From Burkholderiales bacterium (GTDB lineage: Bacteria > Pseudomonadota > Gammaproteobacteria > Burkholderiales > Usitatibacteraceae), in the NCBI GenBank assembly GCA_017880705.1, contig JADGRS010000040.1:1-13004 (forward strand): 13,004 nt of DNA. Direction: 5' to 3'. Positions 1 through 7,840 of the stretch are shown piece by piece. Each line of letters opens with the position of its first letter. Position 1 is the stretch's first letter. The notes below the pieces were generated by a model. It was not told where the DNA came from. It did no database searches and worked only from the letters and a program-made list of their open reading frames with translations. The translations under genes were made by a program, and so were the position numbers.

Positions 1-890
1 TCGACGAGCGTCACGTACTTCCCATGGTCGCGGCCCGTGCGGACCCGGCGCAGCACCCGCAGCACGACGTCGGCCACGACCTTCGCCGCCTGGATCCATC
101 CGCCCACGGAAAGCTGCTTGGTCCTGCGGCGAACCTGCGGAAACAGGCGCGCCGCGGCCTCCTTGTCGATGAGGGAGGTGGTCGACACGCGCGTGCCGCC
201 CCCGCGCGCCATGCGCAGCGCCTGGCGTTGCGGATGAAGCCCCGCCTGCGCCGAGCGCAGCGCGCCCTGGAACTTCGTGTCGCGCTCGATGCTCGCGAGG
301 ATCTCCTTCGCGAGCGCGTCGCGATCGGGCGCGGCGGCGGCGCGCATCGCGAGGGGCGCCACCCTCGTCGTCTTGAACTCGCGCAACCGCGCCGGCAGCG
401 CCCTGCGCGTGGCCCCGCCCTTGAACCAGGCGTCGAGATCGGCGCGGGTCTGGGCGCCGGCATCGCGCGCTCGCGGAACTTTCGAAGCGGCTCGCGTGCG
501 CGCGGCCAGGGGCGGAGAGATGCCGGGCTCGACCTTTCGCGATACCCACTCGCCGACCTTCTTCATGAACTCCTGGAAGAGCGCTTCCTGACCTATCTCG
601 CCCAGATGATTGAACGGCACCTCGAGGAATCCCGATTCCCAGGCGAAGAAGATCGGATACGCGTTCGCCCCCGAATAGAGCGGGAAGAGGCGCAGCTCCG
701 CGGTCTCGAGCGCCGCGGCGAGGCTGACGAGGCCACCGTGGAAGTTGAGGACGATGCCCGATGGGGCGCTCGCCGAGATCGCCTCGCCGACGATGCGGCG
801 CACGTCGGCCGCGCTCGTCGCGGGCGTCTTCGCGCTGAGCTCGCCGTCGGCCGTGTGGATGACGTGATGACGCGTATCGAATGCGCCCAT
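1..890 (-). CDS. Uncharacterised protein with alpha/beta-hydrolase-like HGG motif (3' end beyond window)
   Basis: The frame is open from ATG at 890 to the left edge, about 296 codons with no stop, so the C-terminus is missing. The start is supported by GGGAGGGG a few bases upstream. There is no signal peptide, so it is probably cytoplasmic. Residues 45-54 read GIVLNFHGGL, a hydrophobic strand followed by His-Gly-Gly as in the oxyanion-hole region of alpha/beta hydrolases. Residues 78-87 read YPIFFAWESG, a second strand-like segment. The middle (about 120-230) is Ala/Arg-rich and poorly conserved in appearance. The visible end contains GRDHGKYVTLV, which looks conserved. I do not recognise a named family; similar HGG-containing proteins are usually annotated as hypothetical or alpha/beta hydrolase. 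The catalytic Ser, Asp and His cannot be assigned from the part visible. The gene is certain; the hydrolase assignment is inference. Confidence 0.7.
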   Translation of the reverse strand, partial: MGAFDTRHHVIHTADGELSAKTPATSAADVRRIVGEAISASAPSGIVLNFHGGLVSLAAALETAELRLFPLYSGANAYPIFFAWESGFLEVPFNHLGEIGQEALFQEFMKKVGEWVSRKVEPGISPPLAARTRAASKVPRARDAGAQTRADLDAWFKGGATRRALPARLREFKTTRVAPLAMRAAAAPDRDALAKEILASIERDTKFQGALRSAQAGLHPQRQALRMARGGGTRVSTTSLIDKEAAARLFPQVRRRTKQLSVGGWIQAAKVVADVVLRVLRRVRTGRDHGKYVTLV

Positions 891-974
891 GGCCCCTCCC
901 AAGGTCCCGCGGGTGGAGGACATGCTAGTCCGCGGCTCGCGGGCGCGGATACTACCTTGGCGGGTGGGAGACCA

Positions 975-1703
975 TCATCCTCCCAGCTCCGGATAACGCC
1001 GGAAGATTCCGTCGTTGTTGAAGGCGATGCGCCGGCCGGACTTCACGTAACGGGCGATGCGGGGCTGCGCGAAGACGGCGTCATGAAGCGCGCGAAGGCG
1101 CGGGCGGGACCGCAACGCCCCGCGCGTCGCATTCGGGAACGCGTAGCGCAGCCCCGCGATCACCTGTGCCATCGACAGGTCGGCATAGGTGAGCGTCGAG
1201 CCCACCATCCACGGCCCGCGCGCCGCGTTGCGCTCGATCACGCGCTCGAAGTAGCCGAAGAACTTCGGAATGCGGTTGGAGATGAAATCCGCGGAGCGGC
1301 GCTTCGCCTCGGGCTTCTGCTGCTCGTAGTACAGGCTGCCCGCCACCGGGTGGTGCGTATCGTGCGCCTCCACGACCAGATCCGCGATGGTGAGCTGCAG
1401 CTGGTGGGTCCAGAGCCTTCCCGCCGCGTCTCGCGGCGCAAGGCCGTGGCGCGCGCCGAGGAACAGCAGGATGTTGGCGGTCTGGCCGATGAGCTGCCTG
1501 CCGGCCTTGAGAAACGGCGGCGCGAACGGCGGGCGCTTCACGTCTTCGCCTTCGAGATATTCCAGGAGCGCCGCGACACCGCCCCCGTCCTTCTCGGCAA
1601 CGAGCGCGGTGTCCACGTATTCGGCGCCGGCTTCTTCCAATGCAAGCCGCACGAACTCGCCGCGCCCCTGGATTCCGGGCCAGTAGTAGAGGACGTAGCG
1701 CAT
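975..1703 (-). CDS. Glutathione S-transferase family protein
   Basis: 242 residues, the usual length for a cytosolic GST, which conjugates glutathione to electrophiles or reduces peroxides. The N-terminal thioredoxin-like domain (about 1-85) begins MRYVLYYWPGIQGRGEF, as in Tyr-type (sigma/alpha/mu-like) enzymes, with candidate catalytic Tyr6 or Tyr7. The cis-Pro region is FAPPFL (60-65). The glutathione-binding Gln-Thr (74-75) opens the helix QTANILLFLG, equivalent to the QS-AI segment of the family. The helical C-terminal domain includes TYADLSMAQVIAGL, the family's helix-capping region. The frame extends upstream to 1784, but the start at 1703 is preferred because it matches the family N-terminus and has GAAGGA just upstream. 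It lies downstream of the terminator at 1737-1770, so it probably has its own promoter. Substrate and subclass cannot be read from sequence. Confidence 0.9.
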   Translation of the reverse strand: MRYVLYYWPGIQGRGEFVRLALEEAGAEYVDTALVAEKDGGGVAALLEYLEGEDVKRPPFAPPFLKAGRQLIGQTANILLFLGARHGLAPRDAAGRLWTHQLQLTIADLVVEAHDTHHPVAGSLYYEQQKPEAKRRSADFISNRIPKFFGYFERVIERNAARGPWMVGSTLTYADLSMAQVIAGLRYAFPNATRGALRSRPRLRALHDAVFAQPRIARYVKSGRRIAFNNDGIFRRYPELGG

Positions 1704-1736
1704 GGAGATTCCTTCGGTCGGGAGGACGCCGCAATG

Positions 1737-1770
1737 AAAACGGGCCGGATACCCGAAGGTACCCAGCCCG
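1737..1770 (-). terminator. Intrinsic terminator after the duplicated EF-hand-like gene
   Basis: Read on the minus strand, 1770 to 1741 forms a hairpin with two 13-nt arms (CGGGCTGGGTACC and GGTATCCGGCCCG) closed by a TTCG tetraloop. Eleven pairs are Watson-Crick and two are G-U. It is followed directly by TTTT (1740-1737). It begins 22 bp past the stop codon of the gene ending at 1793 and points the right way to end it. It also separates that gene from the GST gene downstream. Confidence 0.8.
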
Positions 1771-1792
1771 CCGTCGACGGTCAATCGTTCCC

Positions 1793-2380
1793 TCAGCTGG
1801 CTTTCTGCGCGTCGTGCTTCTGCCTGAAGACGCGCTTGCTCTGGCGGTTTTCCTTCGCCTGCACGGCCTTCTGCTCGGCCGCGCCCACGTGGCCGTCGGC
1901 GCCCGCGCGCGCTTCGGTCGCGGTCACGTGCGCCTGGCCGCGCTCGAGCTTGGCGGCTTCGTGCGTGGTGAGCGCGCCCGACTTCACGCCCTGCTCGATG
2001 CGGTTCTGCTGGTTGACGTTGCGTTGCACGTCGGCCTGCATGCGCTGGGACGACGCGGAATTCGGATTCCCGGTGCGGTCGTTGGTCTTCGCGCGCGCTA
2101 TGGCGGCGGACTCCTTGTTCTGCGCCTTCTGGATGCGCGCCTTTTCCGCGGCGCTCAGGTTGCCGTCCTTGTTCGCGTTGGTTTCCATGCGCTCGACTTT
2201 GGTCTCGCCCTTCTCGAGCTTCGCCGCCTCGCCGGTGCTGAGCGAGCCCGATTGCAGGCCCTGCTCGATGCGCTGCTGCTGGTTCGCGTTACGCTGCACT
2301 TCGGTGCCCGTGGTCTGGGCCGAGGCGGCTCCGAACATCGATGCCGCGATCACTGCTGTCGCCGCGAAGGTCCGTTTCAT
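1793..2380 (-). CDS. Exported protein with duplicated halves and an EF-hand-like calcium loop
   Basis: 195 residues. The first 21 form a Sec signal peptide ending ASA before QTTG, so it is probably periplasmic. The mature protein is an internal tandem duplication offset by 90 residues: half one (about 27-98) and half two (about 117-190) share (E/D)VQRN-NQQ-RIEQG--SG-L(S/T)T-EAAKLE. Each half then has a loop. In the first, N68-N70-D72-G73-N74-L75-E79 fits the 12-residue EF-hand pattern. In the second, the equivalent loop (158-169) keeps D162, G163 and E169 but has Arg and Gly at positions 1 and 3. The protein is highly hydrophilic and charged, probably helical, and has no cysteine. Start 2380 is chosen over the longer frame to 2410 because of the signal peptide and GGAGAG upstream. 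Similar small exported proteins are, to my knowledge, common in betaproteobacteria with no assigned role. Confidence 0.85.
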   Translation of the reverse strand: MKRTFAATAVIAASMFGAASAQTTGTEVQRNANQQQRIEQGLQSGSLSTGEAAKLEKGETKVERMETNANKDGNLSAAEKARIQKAQNKESAAIARAKTNDRTGNPNSASSQRMQADVQRNVNQQNRIEQGVKSGALTTHEAAKLERGQAHVTATEARAGADGHVGAAEQKAVQAKENRQSKRVFRQKHDAQKAS

Positions 2381-2442
2381 TGTTTCTCTCCGGTAGATGG
2401 CAATCGCCATGACTGACTCAACGCGCCCGGAGCGTCCGCGCT

Positions 2443-2457
2443 GACACAGGTTGTGTC
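2443..2457. repeat. Short perfect inverted repeat upstream of the EF-hand-like gene
   Basis: GACACA and TGTGTC flank a 3-base spacer in the 88-bp gap between the cytochrome stop and the start of the EF-hand-like gene. No T-run follows on the minus strand, so it is a poor terminator. It could be an operator site for the downstream gene, about 63 bp from its start codon, or could be chance. Confidence 0.35.
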
Positions 2458-2468
2458 GATTTGTAACG

Positions 2469-3260
2469 TCAGCGTGCGGCCGCCAGCTCTTTCAGCGTGA
2501 ACGTGTAGCTCGCCTTGTCGAGGGGCTTGTGGCACGCGAGGCATTCGGCCTGGTTCACGCCGGGCCGCGGCTGCTTCGCGGTGGTGAACACCGCGTAGTT
2601 CCAATTCTCGTTGCGCAGCATGTCGGGGAAATCCTTGCCCCAGCCCGCTTCGCGCTCCATCGCCGTGTAGGCGACCAGCTTGTCGGGCACGAAGAAACCC
2701 TTTTCGTCCGCCATCGGGTTCTGGCTCCCGTCGAGCTTCGCGGAGTAGACCTCGGCGAGGAGGACCGACCCGTCGGGAAGCGCCTTGCCTTCACGCGCGG
2801 CGCGCGCCGCGACGTCGTTCGCGTAGTAGTAGCGCACCTGCTTCGCCGCCGGGAAGTTGATCGTGTGGTACTTCGCGAACTTCTCCTTGTAGCCTTCGGG
2901 GAACGCGACGCTCGACTTCGCGATGTTCGCAAGGAAGTCGCTCTTCGCCGAAGCGCCGGCGCCCGGCAGCGACGCGAAGTACGCGGCGACGTTCGCCATC
3001 TCCTCGGGGGAGAGTTGCGTGGCGATCGCGTTCATGATGGGCGCCTTGCGCGAGCCGTCCTTCAACGCCTTCAGCTGCGCCTCGATGTATCCCGCGCGCT
3101 GGGCGGCGAGATTCGGGATGGATTCGCTCACGCTCACTCCCGCCGGGCCGTGGCACGCCGCGCAGACGACGGCGACCTTGGCACGGCCCGCCTCCACGTC
3201 GGCGGCCTGCGAGAAGGGTGCGGCGAGGATGGCGAGTGACAGTGCGAGCGATGCCTTCAT
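2469..3260 (-). CDS. Exported dihaem cytochrome: class I cytochrome c joined to a cytochrome P460-like domain
   Basis: 263 residues with a Sec signal peptide (about 1-19, cleavage near FSQA/AD), so it is periplasmic. The first domain (about 21-100) is a class I cytochrome c of the c4/c553 kind: haem-binding CAACH at 33-37, PNL at 49-51, and Met76 in the RKAPIM segment as likely sixth ligand. The second domain (about 115-263) resembles the cytochrome P460 family: PEGY near 121, GKALPDGSVLLAE at 158-170, NENWNYAVF near 217-225 and a C-terminal CLACH at 240-244. P460 proteins of nitrifiers and methanotrophs act on hydroxylamine/NO and carry a Lys-haem cross-link. Here the residue before Glu170 is Ala, where I recall a Lys in many P460 proteins, so P460 chemistry is not assured. 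The first domain could pass electrons from the second. The start has GGGAGAAA upstream. It lies 67 bp after the permease-peptidase gene on the same strand; co-transcription is possible. Confidence 0.85.
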   Translation of the reverse strand: MKASLALSLAILAAPFSQAADVEAGRAKVAVVCAACHGPAGVSVSESIPNLAAQRAGYIEAQLKALKDGSRKAPIMNAIATQLSPEEMANVAAYFASLPGAGASAKSDFLANIAKSSVAFPEGYKEKFAKYHTINFPAAKQVRYYYANDVAARAAREGKALPDGSVLLAEVYSAKLDGSQNPMADEKGFFVPDKLVAYTAMEREAGWGKDFPDMLRNENWNYAVFTTAKQPRPGVNQAECLACHKPLDKASYTFTLKELAAAR

Positions 3261-3327
3261 GATTTCTCCCTGGGTGAATGATGCTCAGGCGATTAACGGC
3301 CGTGGCGCGGCGACTATTCCCCGGGCG

Positions 3328-6300
3328 TCAGTCCGATTTCGTCACGGCGACGGTGTTGTCGTCCGGGCGGCGGTCGATCAGCTTGATGACGGGGTCGATG
3401 CCCGCGCGCAGCGGCTTGCCCGCCACCTCGATGGTGAAGCTCGTCTCCCCGGAGTGGATGCGATGCTTCTTCAAGTATAGCGGCGCGTCGTCCGCGCCGA
3501 GCACGCCGATGTCGATCAGGTCGTCCATGGGTTCCTCGGTCTGTACGCCGTTCTCGTCGGCGCGGACCTTCTTCGCGTTGACCTTGAGGGTCACCTCGTA
3601 GCGCCCGCCCTCCTTCTCCTTGTACGTCGCGGACACGGCGCGGTTCTCGTAGAGCGTGATCGTCTCGAAGAGGTCGGTGATCATGTACTGGTATTCGGGC
3701 GGCGTCACCGCCTTGAACTCGGCGAGGAGCTCGCGCGAGGTGGTGTACGGCGGCTCCTGGTACGCGACCTTCTTGATGTACGAGGCGAGCGCGCGGTTCA
3801 CGGCCTCCTCGCCGATCGCGTCCTGGAACGCATACATCGCGAGGCTGCCTTTGCGGTAGTGGATGTACTGCTGGTTCTCGTTGCGATAGAGCGGCAGCTC
3901 CTTCTTGCGCTCGGTGCCGCGCCCAAGGAGGTATCTGTCGAGCTCGTACTTGAGGAAGCGCTTCATTTTCGCGTCGCCGAACTTCTTCTTCATCACCATG
4001 AGCGCGGAGTACTGCGCGAGCGTCTCCGAAAGCATCGTCGCGCCCTGCACATTCGCGCCGATCACCTGGTGCGCCCACCACTGGTGCGCGACCTCGTGCG
4101 CCGTGATGTAGTAGGGATAGTCGATGTCCTTCGGATCCTTGGGATCCACCTTCGCGATGAAGCCGATGCTCTCGGAATAGGGAATCGTGTTCGGGAATGC
4201 CTGCGCGAACGAGCTGTAGCGCGGGAATTCCAGGATGCGCACCTGGTGATGCTGATAGGGGCTGAAGTTCTTCGTGTAGTAGTCGAGCGAATCCTTCACG
4301 CCTTCGATCATGCGGTCGAGGTCGTACTCGTGGCCGGGCTGGTAGTAGATCTCGACGGGGACTTCCTTGCCGCCGCCGCGCCAAATGTCCTTTTTCACAG
4401 CGTAGCGCGCCGACAGGAACGCGTAGAAATTGAGGATCGGCACGTCCATCTTGTAGTGGAAATGGCGCTCGCCGTTCTCCATCCACTCGCGCTGCAGGTA
4501 GCCCGGCGCGATCGCGACCTGGTCGGGCGCCGTGGCGATGGTCGCCTCGAAGTCGATCCAGTCGCCGTCGCTCGAGATGTAGTTGCGGGTGCGCGCCGCG
4601 ACGTCGTCGATGTCGTGCATGCGCTCCTTGGGCTCGAGGCCGTGCTTCTTGCGCACGCGGTCCTCGGTGAGCTCCGCGCGCTCCTGGTAGCCGATATCGG
4701 GAAGCAGGCCGCTGTTCACGAAGGTGCCGTTGTCGACGACGATGCGCGACGCGCCCGAGACGCTGAATCCGGGGCGCGGATATTCGAGGTCGAAGTCGAG
4801 CGTCATCGTCTCGCCGGGCAGAAGAGCGCGCCCGAGGGTGAAGCGCCGCCAGTCGAGATCGGGCCGGGACTCCGCGAGGGTCATCGGCACGCTCCCCTTG
4901 AGCGCGTTCACCGTCGCCGACTCGCGCACGTTGAGGTAGAGCTCCGGGATCGCGGCCTGCGACTTGTTCTTCAGCGTATAGGTTCCCACGAAGCGCAGCT
5001 TGTGCTCGTAGGGATGCAGGTCCATGTCGATGCGCACGGCCACGATCTTGGGCTGGGCCTTCGCGAGGAACGGCTTGTAGAGCTTCTCGTACTGCGCCTG
5101 GAGCTCGTCCCCGTCGAACTCGTTGCGATAGGGCCGCAGGATGTTGGTGTTGTAGAAGATCCAGGCGCCGGTCGCGACGAACACGACGGCCGCCGCGCCC
5201 GCGGTGAGCGTCACCGGGAGCGTCCAGCGCGCGCGGGCGATGGCGATGCGGACCTTCCACGCCGTGTCGGCGCCGCGCACCCAGAAGAGCCGCGCGACGA
5301 CGAGCAGCAGCACGCTCGCCGCGGTCCAGTACAACTGGAACCACCATACGGCCGGCAGGAAGTGCCCGTAACGGTTCATGTCCGAGTACACGAGGGGAGG
5401 CGTGCTCCCGAATCGGTAGAGGGGGTGGTCGTAGCCGAACGAGATGGCGGCGATCTCGACGAGGTAGTACAGGATCACCAGGAAATGGCCGAGGTACTTG
5501 TGGTTGACTACCGAGTGGATCGCCAGCGCGAGCGCGGCGATCATCCAGGACACCGGCAGCTGCAGCACGAAGAGCCTGAAGAGGTACTGGTCGAGCTCGA
5601 GCTTCGTGTAGCCGGAGAAGAGCTGGATCAGCACGCCGCACACGAGGATCACGACCTGCAGCAGCACCTGCACGCCCATCAGCGTGATGAGCTTCGCGAT
5701 GAAGCCGAGCCACGTGGGCGCCGGCAGGCTGTCGGCGATGCCCGCGATGCGCGCGTCGCGCTCGCGCCACACGAGCTCGCCCGCGTAGAAGGCGGTGATG
5801 ATGAGCGAGAAGAGCCCGAAGCTGCCCGACGCGAAATCGATCACCTGGTAGGTGACGGGATAGGTGTTGGTTCCGAAGGCGCTGCCGACCACCTTCGCGT
5901 TGGCGAGCACGAAGAGCGCGCCGGCGGCAGCGATCACCAGGAAGTAGACGTTCTTCACCGTCTCGCGAAGGTAGAGCGCGACCAGTCCCGGAAGCTGGGC
6001 GAGGTAGGCCGCCGTGCCGGTGGAGAGCGTCACGAGCGGCAGCGCCACGGGCGCTGCCTGGCGATCGCTCTCCACGTCGGCGATCCGGCCCTTCCCGCGC
6101 TTCGCCTTGCCCTCGGGCGCCGCGAAGCTCATGCGGAAGCGCATGTAGCATGCCGCGAAGATCACCGCTCCCAGGCCAAGCCACAGCGCGCGATTCCACA
6201 GCACCTGCTCGGCGATCGGGATGATGCGCGTGTTCTTCTCCGACGGGCTCCAGTAGCGGGTCACGAGGCCCATCGCGGCCGAGCCGAGAGGATCGATCAA

Positions 6301-6930
6301 CGCCGCGATCGTCTTGTTGTCGATGTCGGCGAGGAGCCGCGCGGAGGCGAGGTATCCGATGAGCACCACCACGCCCGCGATGTAGACCGGGAGCATGCGC
6401 CGCCCCAACGCCGCCAGCCCGAAGAAGAGCGCCCCCAGGAAAAGGATGTTGGGCAGGAGCATCACGAGGTAGGGCTGGGCGAAGGCCGCGAGCGACCAGG
6501 GGCCCAGCCGCGCCGGGTCTACGCCGGGCCAGTGAGTTCCGACGAGGATGCCGAACGCGATCCCGAGGAAGATGAACACCAGGATCGCGACGGCGCCGAG
6601 GAAGCGCCCCACGAGATAGTCGCTCTTCGCGATCGGGCTGGTGAAGAAGAAGTGAAAGGTCTGGTACTCGAAGTCCTGCTGCACCGCGCGTCCCATGAAA
6701 GCGGCGATCACCACGACGCCCAGGAATCCCAAGAGGGTGATGGTCTGCGCGAGCGCATAGGGCGCATTGATGTAGACCTTCTCAGTGCTGAAGACGATGT
6801 TCGCGGAGACAAAGGCGCCGCCCGCCGCGGCCATCCACAGCGCCGCGATCGCCGCGAAAATCCCGAAGTAGACGTAAGTCGAGATGCGCTTCAGCTTCGT
6901 CCGGAACTCGAACCACGCGATGGTGAGCAT
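3328..6930 (-). CDS. ABC-2 type permease fused to M1 family zinc metallopeptidase
   Basis: 1200 residues. Residues 1 to about 270 form one ABC-2-like membrane module with several hydrophobic helices, opening MLTIAWFEFRTKLKR. A charged linker follows (about 270-300), then a second permease-like module (about 311-555) and one more helix near 570-592. The rest (about 600-1200) is an M1 peptidase region, probably periplasmic. The zinc motif is HEVAH (945-949), with Glu969 in MLSETLA as third ligand. Nineteen residues separate the motif from that Glu, against 18 in classical M1 enzymes. HYRKG (1024-1028) is a candidate catalytic-Tyr region. The aminopeptidase GAMEN motif is not recognisable; IPYSESIGF (916-924) occupies its place. 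This architecture is annotated elsewhere as ABC transporter permease/M1 family aminopeptidase; its substrate is unknown to me. The frame extends to 7002, but that would overlap the ATPase gene; the Met at 6930 matches the family start, though its ribosome site is weak. Confidence 0.9.
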   Translation of the reverse strand: MLTIAWFEFRTKLKRISTYVYFGIFAAIAALWMAAAGGAFVSANIVFSTEKVYINAPYALAQTITLLGFLGVVVIAAFMGRAVQQDFEYQTFHFFFTSPIAKSDYLVGRFLGAVAILVFIFLGIAFGILVGTHWPGVDPARLGPWSLAAFAQPYLVMLLPNILFLGALFFGLAALGRRMLPVYIAGVVVLIGYLASARLLADIDNKTIAALIDPLGSAAMGLVTRYWSPSEKNTRIIPIAEQVLWNRALWLGLGAVIFAACYMRFRMSFAAPEGKAKRGKGRIADVESDRQAAPVALPLVTLSTGTAAYLAQLPGLVALYLRETVKNVYFLVIAAAGALFVLANAKVVGSAFGTNTYPVTYQVIDFASGSFGLFSLIITAFYAGELVWRERDARIAGIADSLPAPTWLGFIAKLITLMGVQVLLQVVILVCGVLIQLFSGYTKLELDQYLFRLFVLQLPVSWMIAALALAIHSVVNHKYLGHFLVILYYLVEIAAISFGYDHPLYRFGSTPPLVYSDMNRYGHFLPAVWWFQLYWTAASVLLLVVARLFWVRGADTAWKVRIAIARARWTLPVTLTAGAAAVVFVATGAWIFYNTNILRPYRNEFDGDELQAQYEKLYKPFLAKAQPKIVAVRIDMDLHPYEHKLRFVGTYTLKNKSQAAIPELYLNVRESATVNALKGSVPMTLAESRPDLDWRRFTLGRALLPGETMTLDFDLEYPRPGFSVSGASRIVVDNGTFVNSGLLPDIGYQERAELTEDRVRKKHGLEPKERMHDIDDVAARTRNYISSDGDWIDFEATIATAPDQVAIAPGYLQREWMENGERHFHYKMDVPILNFYAFLSARYAVKKDIWRGGGKEVPVEIYYQPGHEYDLDRMIEGVKDSLDYYTKNFSPYQHHQVRILEFPRYSSFAQAFPNTIPYSESIGFIAKVDPKDPKDIDYPYYITAHEVAHQWWAHQVIGANVQGATMLSETLAQYSALMVMKKKFGDAKMKRFLKYELDRYLLGRGTERKKELPLYRNENQQYIHYRKGSLAMYAFQDAIGEEAVNRALASYIKKVAYQEPPYTTSRELLAEFKAVTPPEYQYMITDLFETITLYENRAVSATYKEKEGGRYEVTLKVNAKKVRADENGVQTEEPMDDLIDIGVLGADDAPLYLKKHRIHSGETSFTIEVAGKPLRAGIDPVIKLIDRRPDDNTVAVTKSD

Positions 6931-6940
6931 GGCGCGGGCC

Positions 6941-7840
6941 TCAGGCGGCGACGGCGGTGGGCTCGGGCGCGAGGTGTCCCGCGACCGCGCTGAAGTAGAC
7001 ATCCTCGAGATCGGCCTCGACCGGGTCGAAGCCCGGCCCCGGCGCCGAGTCGGCGTAGGCGCGCACGACGGTGCGCCCGCTCTGCAGGCGCGTCGAGATG
7101 ATCGGCAGCGACGAGCGCGCCGAGGCGAGTTCCTCGCGATCGACGACGCGCCGCCAGATCTTGCCGCCGAGCCTCGCGATCGCCTCGCGCGGCTGGCCGG
7201 CGAGGATCACGCGGCCCTTGCTGATGACCGCGAACGTGGGGCACAGGTCCGAGACGTCGTCCACGATGTGCGTGGAGAGGATCACGATCACGTCGTGCCC
7301 GATGTCGGCGAGCAGGTTGTGGAAGCGCACGCGCTCCTCGGGATCGAGGCCCGCGGTGGGCTCGTCGACGATGATGAGCTTCGGGTTGCCGATCAGCGCC
7401 TGCGCGATGCCGAAGCGCTGGCGCATGCCCCCGGAAAAGCCGCCGAGCTTCTGCTTGCGCACCGCGGCGAGGTTGGTGCGCTCGAGCAGCGCGTCCACGG
7501 TCGCCCTGCGCGCCTTCGAATTGGTGAGGCCCTTCAGCCGCGCGAAGTGGTCGAGCATCTCGGCCGCGGTCACCTTCGGATAGACGCCGAACTCCTGCGG
7601 AAGGTAGCCGAGGAGCCTCCTCACGCGATCCTTGTCGCGCAGCACGTCGATGTCGTCGAGCGTCGCCGTTCCGCTGTCGGCTTCCTGCAGCGTCGCGAGC
7701 GTGCGCATGAGCGTCGACTTGCCGGCGCCATTGGGCCCGAGGCGGCCGAACATTCCGGGCGCGATGTCGAGCGACACATTGTCGAGCGCCTGGACGCCGT
7801 TGGCGTAGCGCTTGGAGAGGTTGCGGATCGAGAGCTGCAT
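6941..7840 (-). CDS. ABC transporter ATP-binding protein, partner of the permease-M1 fusion
   Basis: 299 residues: one nucleotide-binding domain (about 1-220) plus a C-terminal extension typical of ABC-2 exporter ATPases. All motifs are present: Walker A GPNGAGKST at 35-43, Q-loop Gln82 (YLPQEFG), signature FSGGMRQR at 135-142, Walker B LIIVDE at 155-160, D-loop GLDP, and H-loop His191. It should hydrolyse ATP on the cytoplasmic face to drive the membrane protein encoded next. Its stop is 10 bp before that gene's start, so the two are surely one operon. The frame continues upstream to 7933, but that stretch has no homology-like features and overlaps the divergent gene. Met at 7840 (MQLSIRNLSKRY) is the standard family start; its ribosome-binding site is weak. 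Substrate is not predictable. Confidence 0.95.
   Translation of the reverse strand: MQLSIRNLSKRYANGVQALDNVSLDIAPGMFGRLGPNGAGKSTLMRTLATLQEADSGTATLDDIDVLRDKDRVRRLLGYLPQEFGVYPKVTAAEMLDHFARLKGLTNSKARRATVDALLERTNLAAVRKQKLGGFSGGMRQRFGIAQALIGNPKLIIVDEPTAGLDPEERVRFHNLLADIGHDVIVILSTHIVDDVSDLCPTFAVISKGRVILAGQPREAIARLGGKIWRRVVDREELASARSSLPIISTRLQSGRTVVRAYADSAPGPGFDPVEADLEDVYFSAVAGHLAPEPTAVAA

Noticed and set aside
24..2396. A 790-codon open frame on the plus strand
   Set aside because: It lies antisense to three and a half well-supported minus-strand genes. Its translation is Arg/Ala/Gly-rich and low in complexity with no domain, as expected from high third-position GC.
3314..6199. A 961-codon minus-strand frame inside the permease-M1 gene
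   Set aside because: It is a frame-shifted reading of the same strand with Arg/Gly/Ala-rich composition and no domain; the permease-M1 frame is the coding one.
3859..6993. A 1044-codon open frame on the plus strand
   Set aside because: It is antisense to the permease-M1 gene. Its translation is an Arg/Asp/Glu/His-rich string with no motif; the minus strand carries transmembrane helices and a zinc motif instead.
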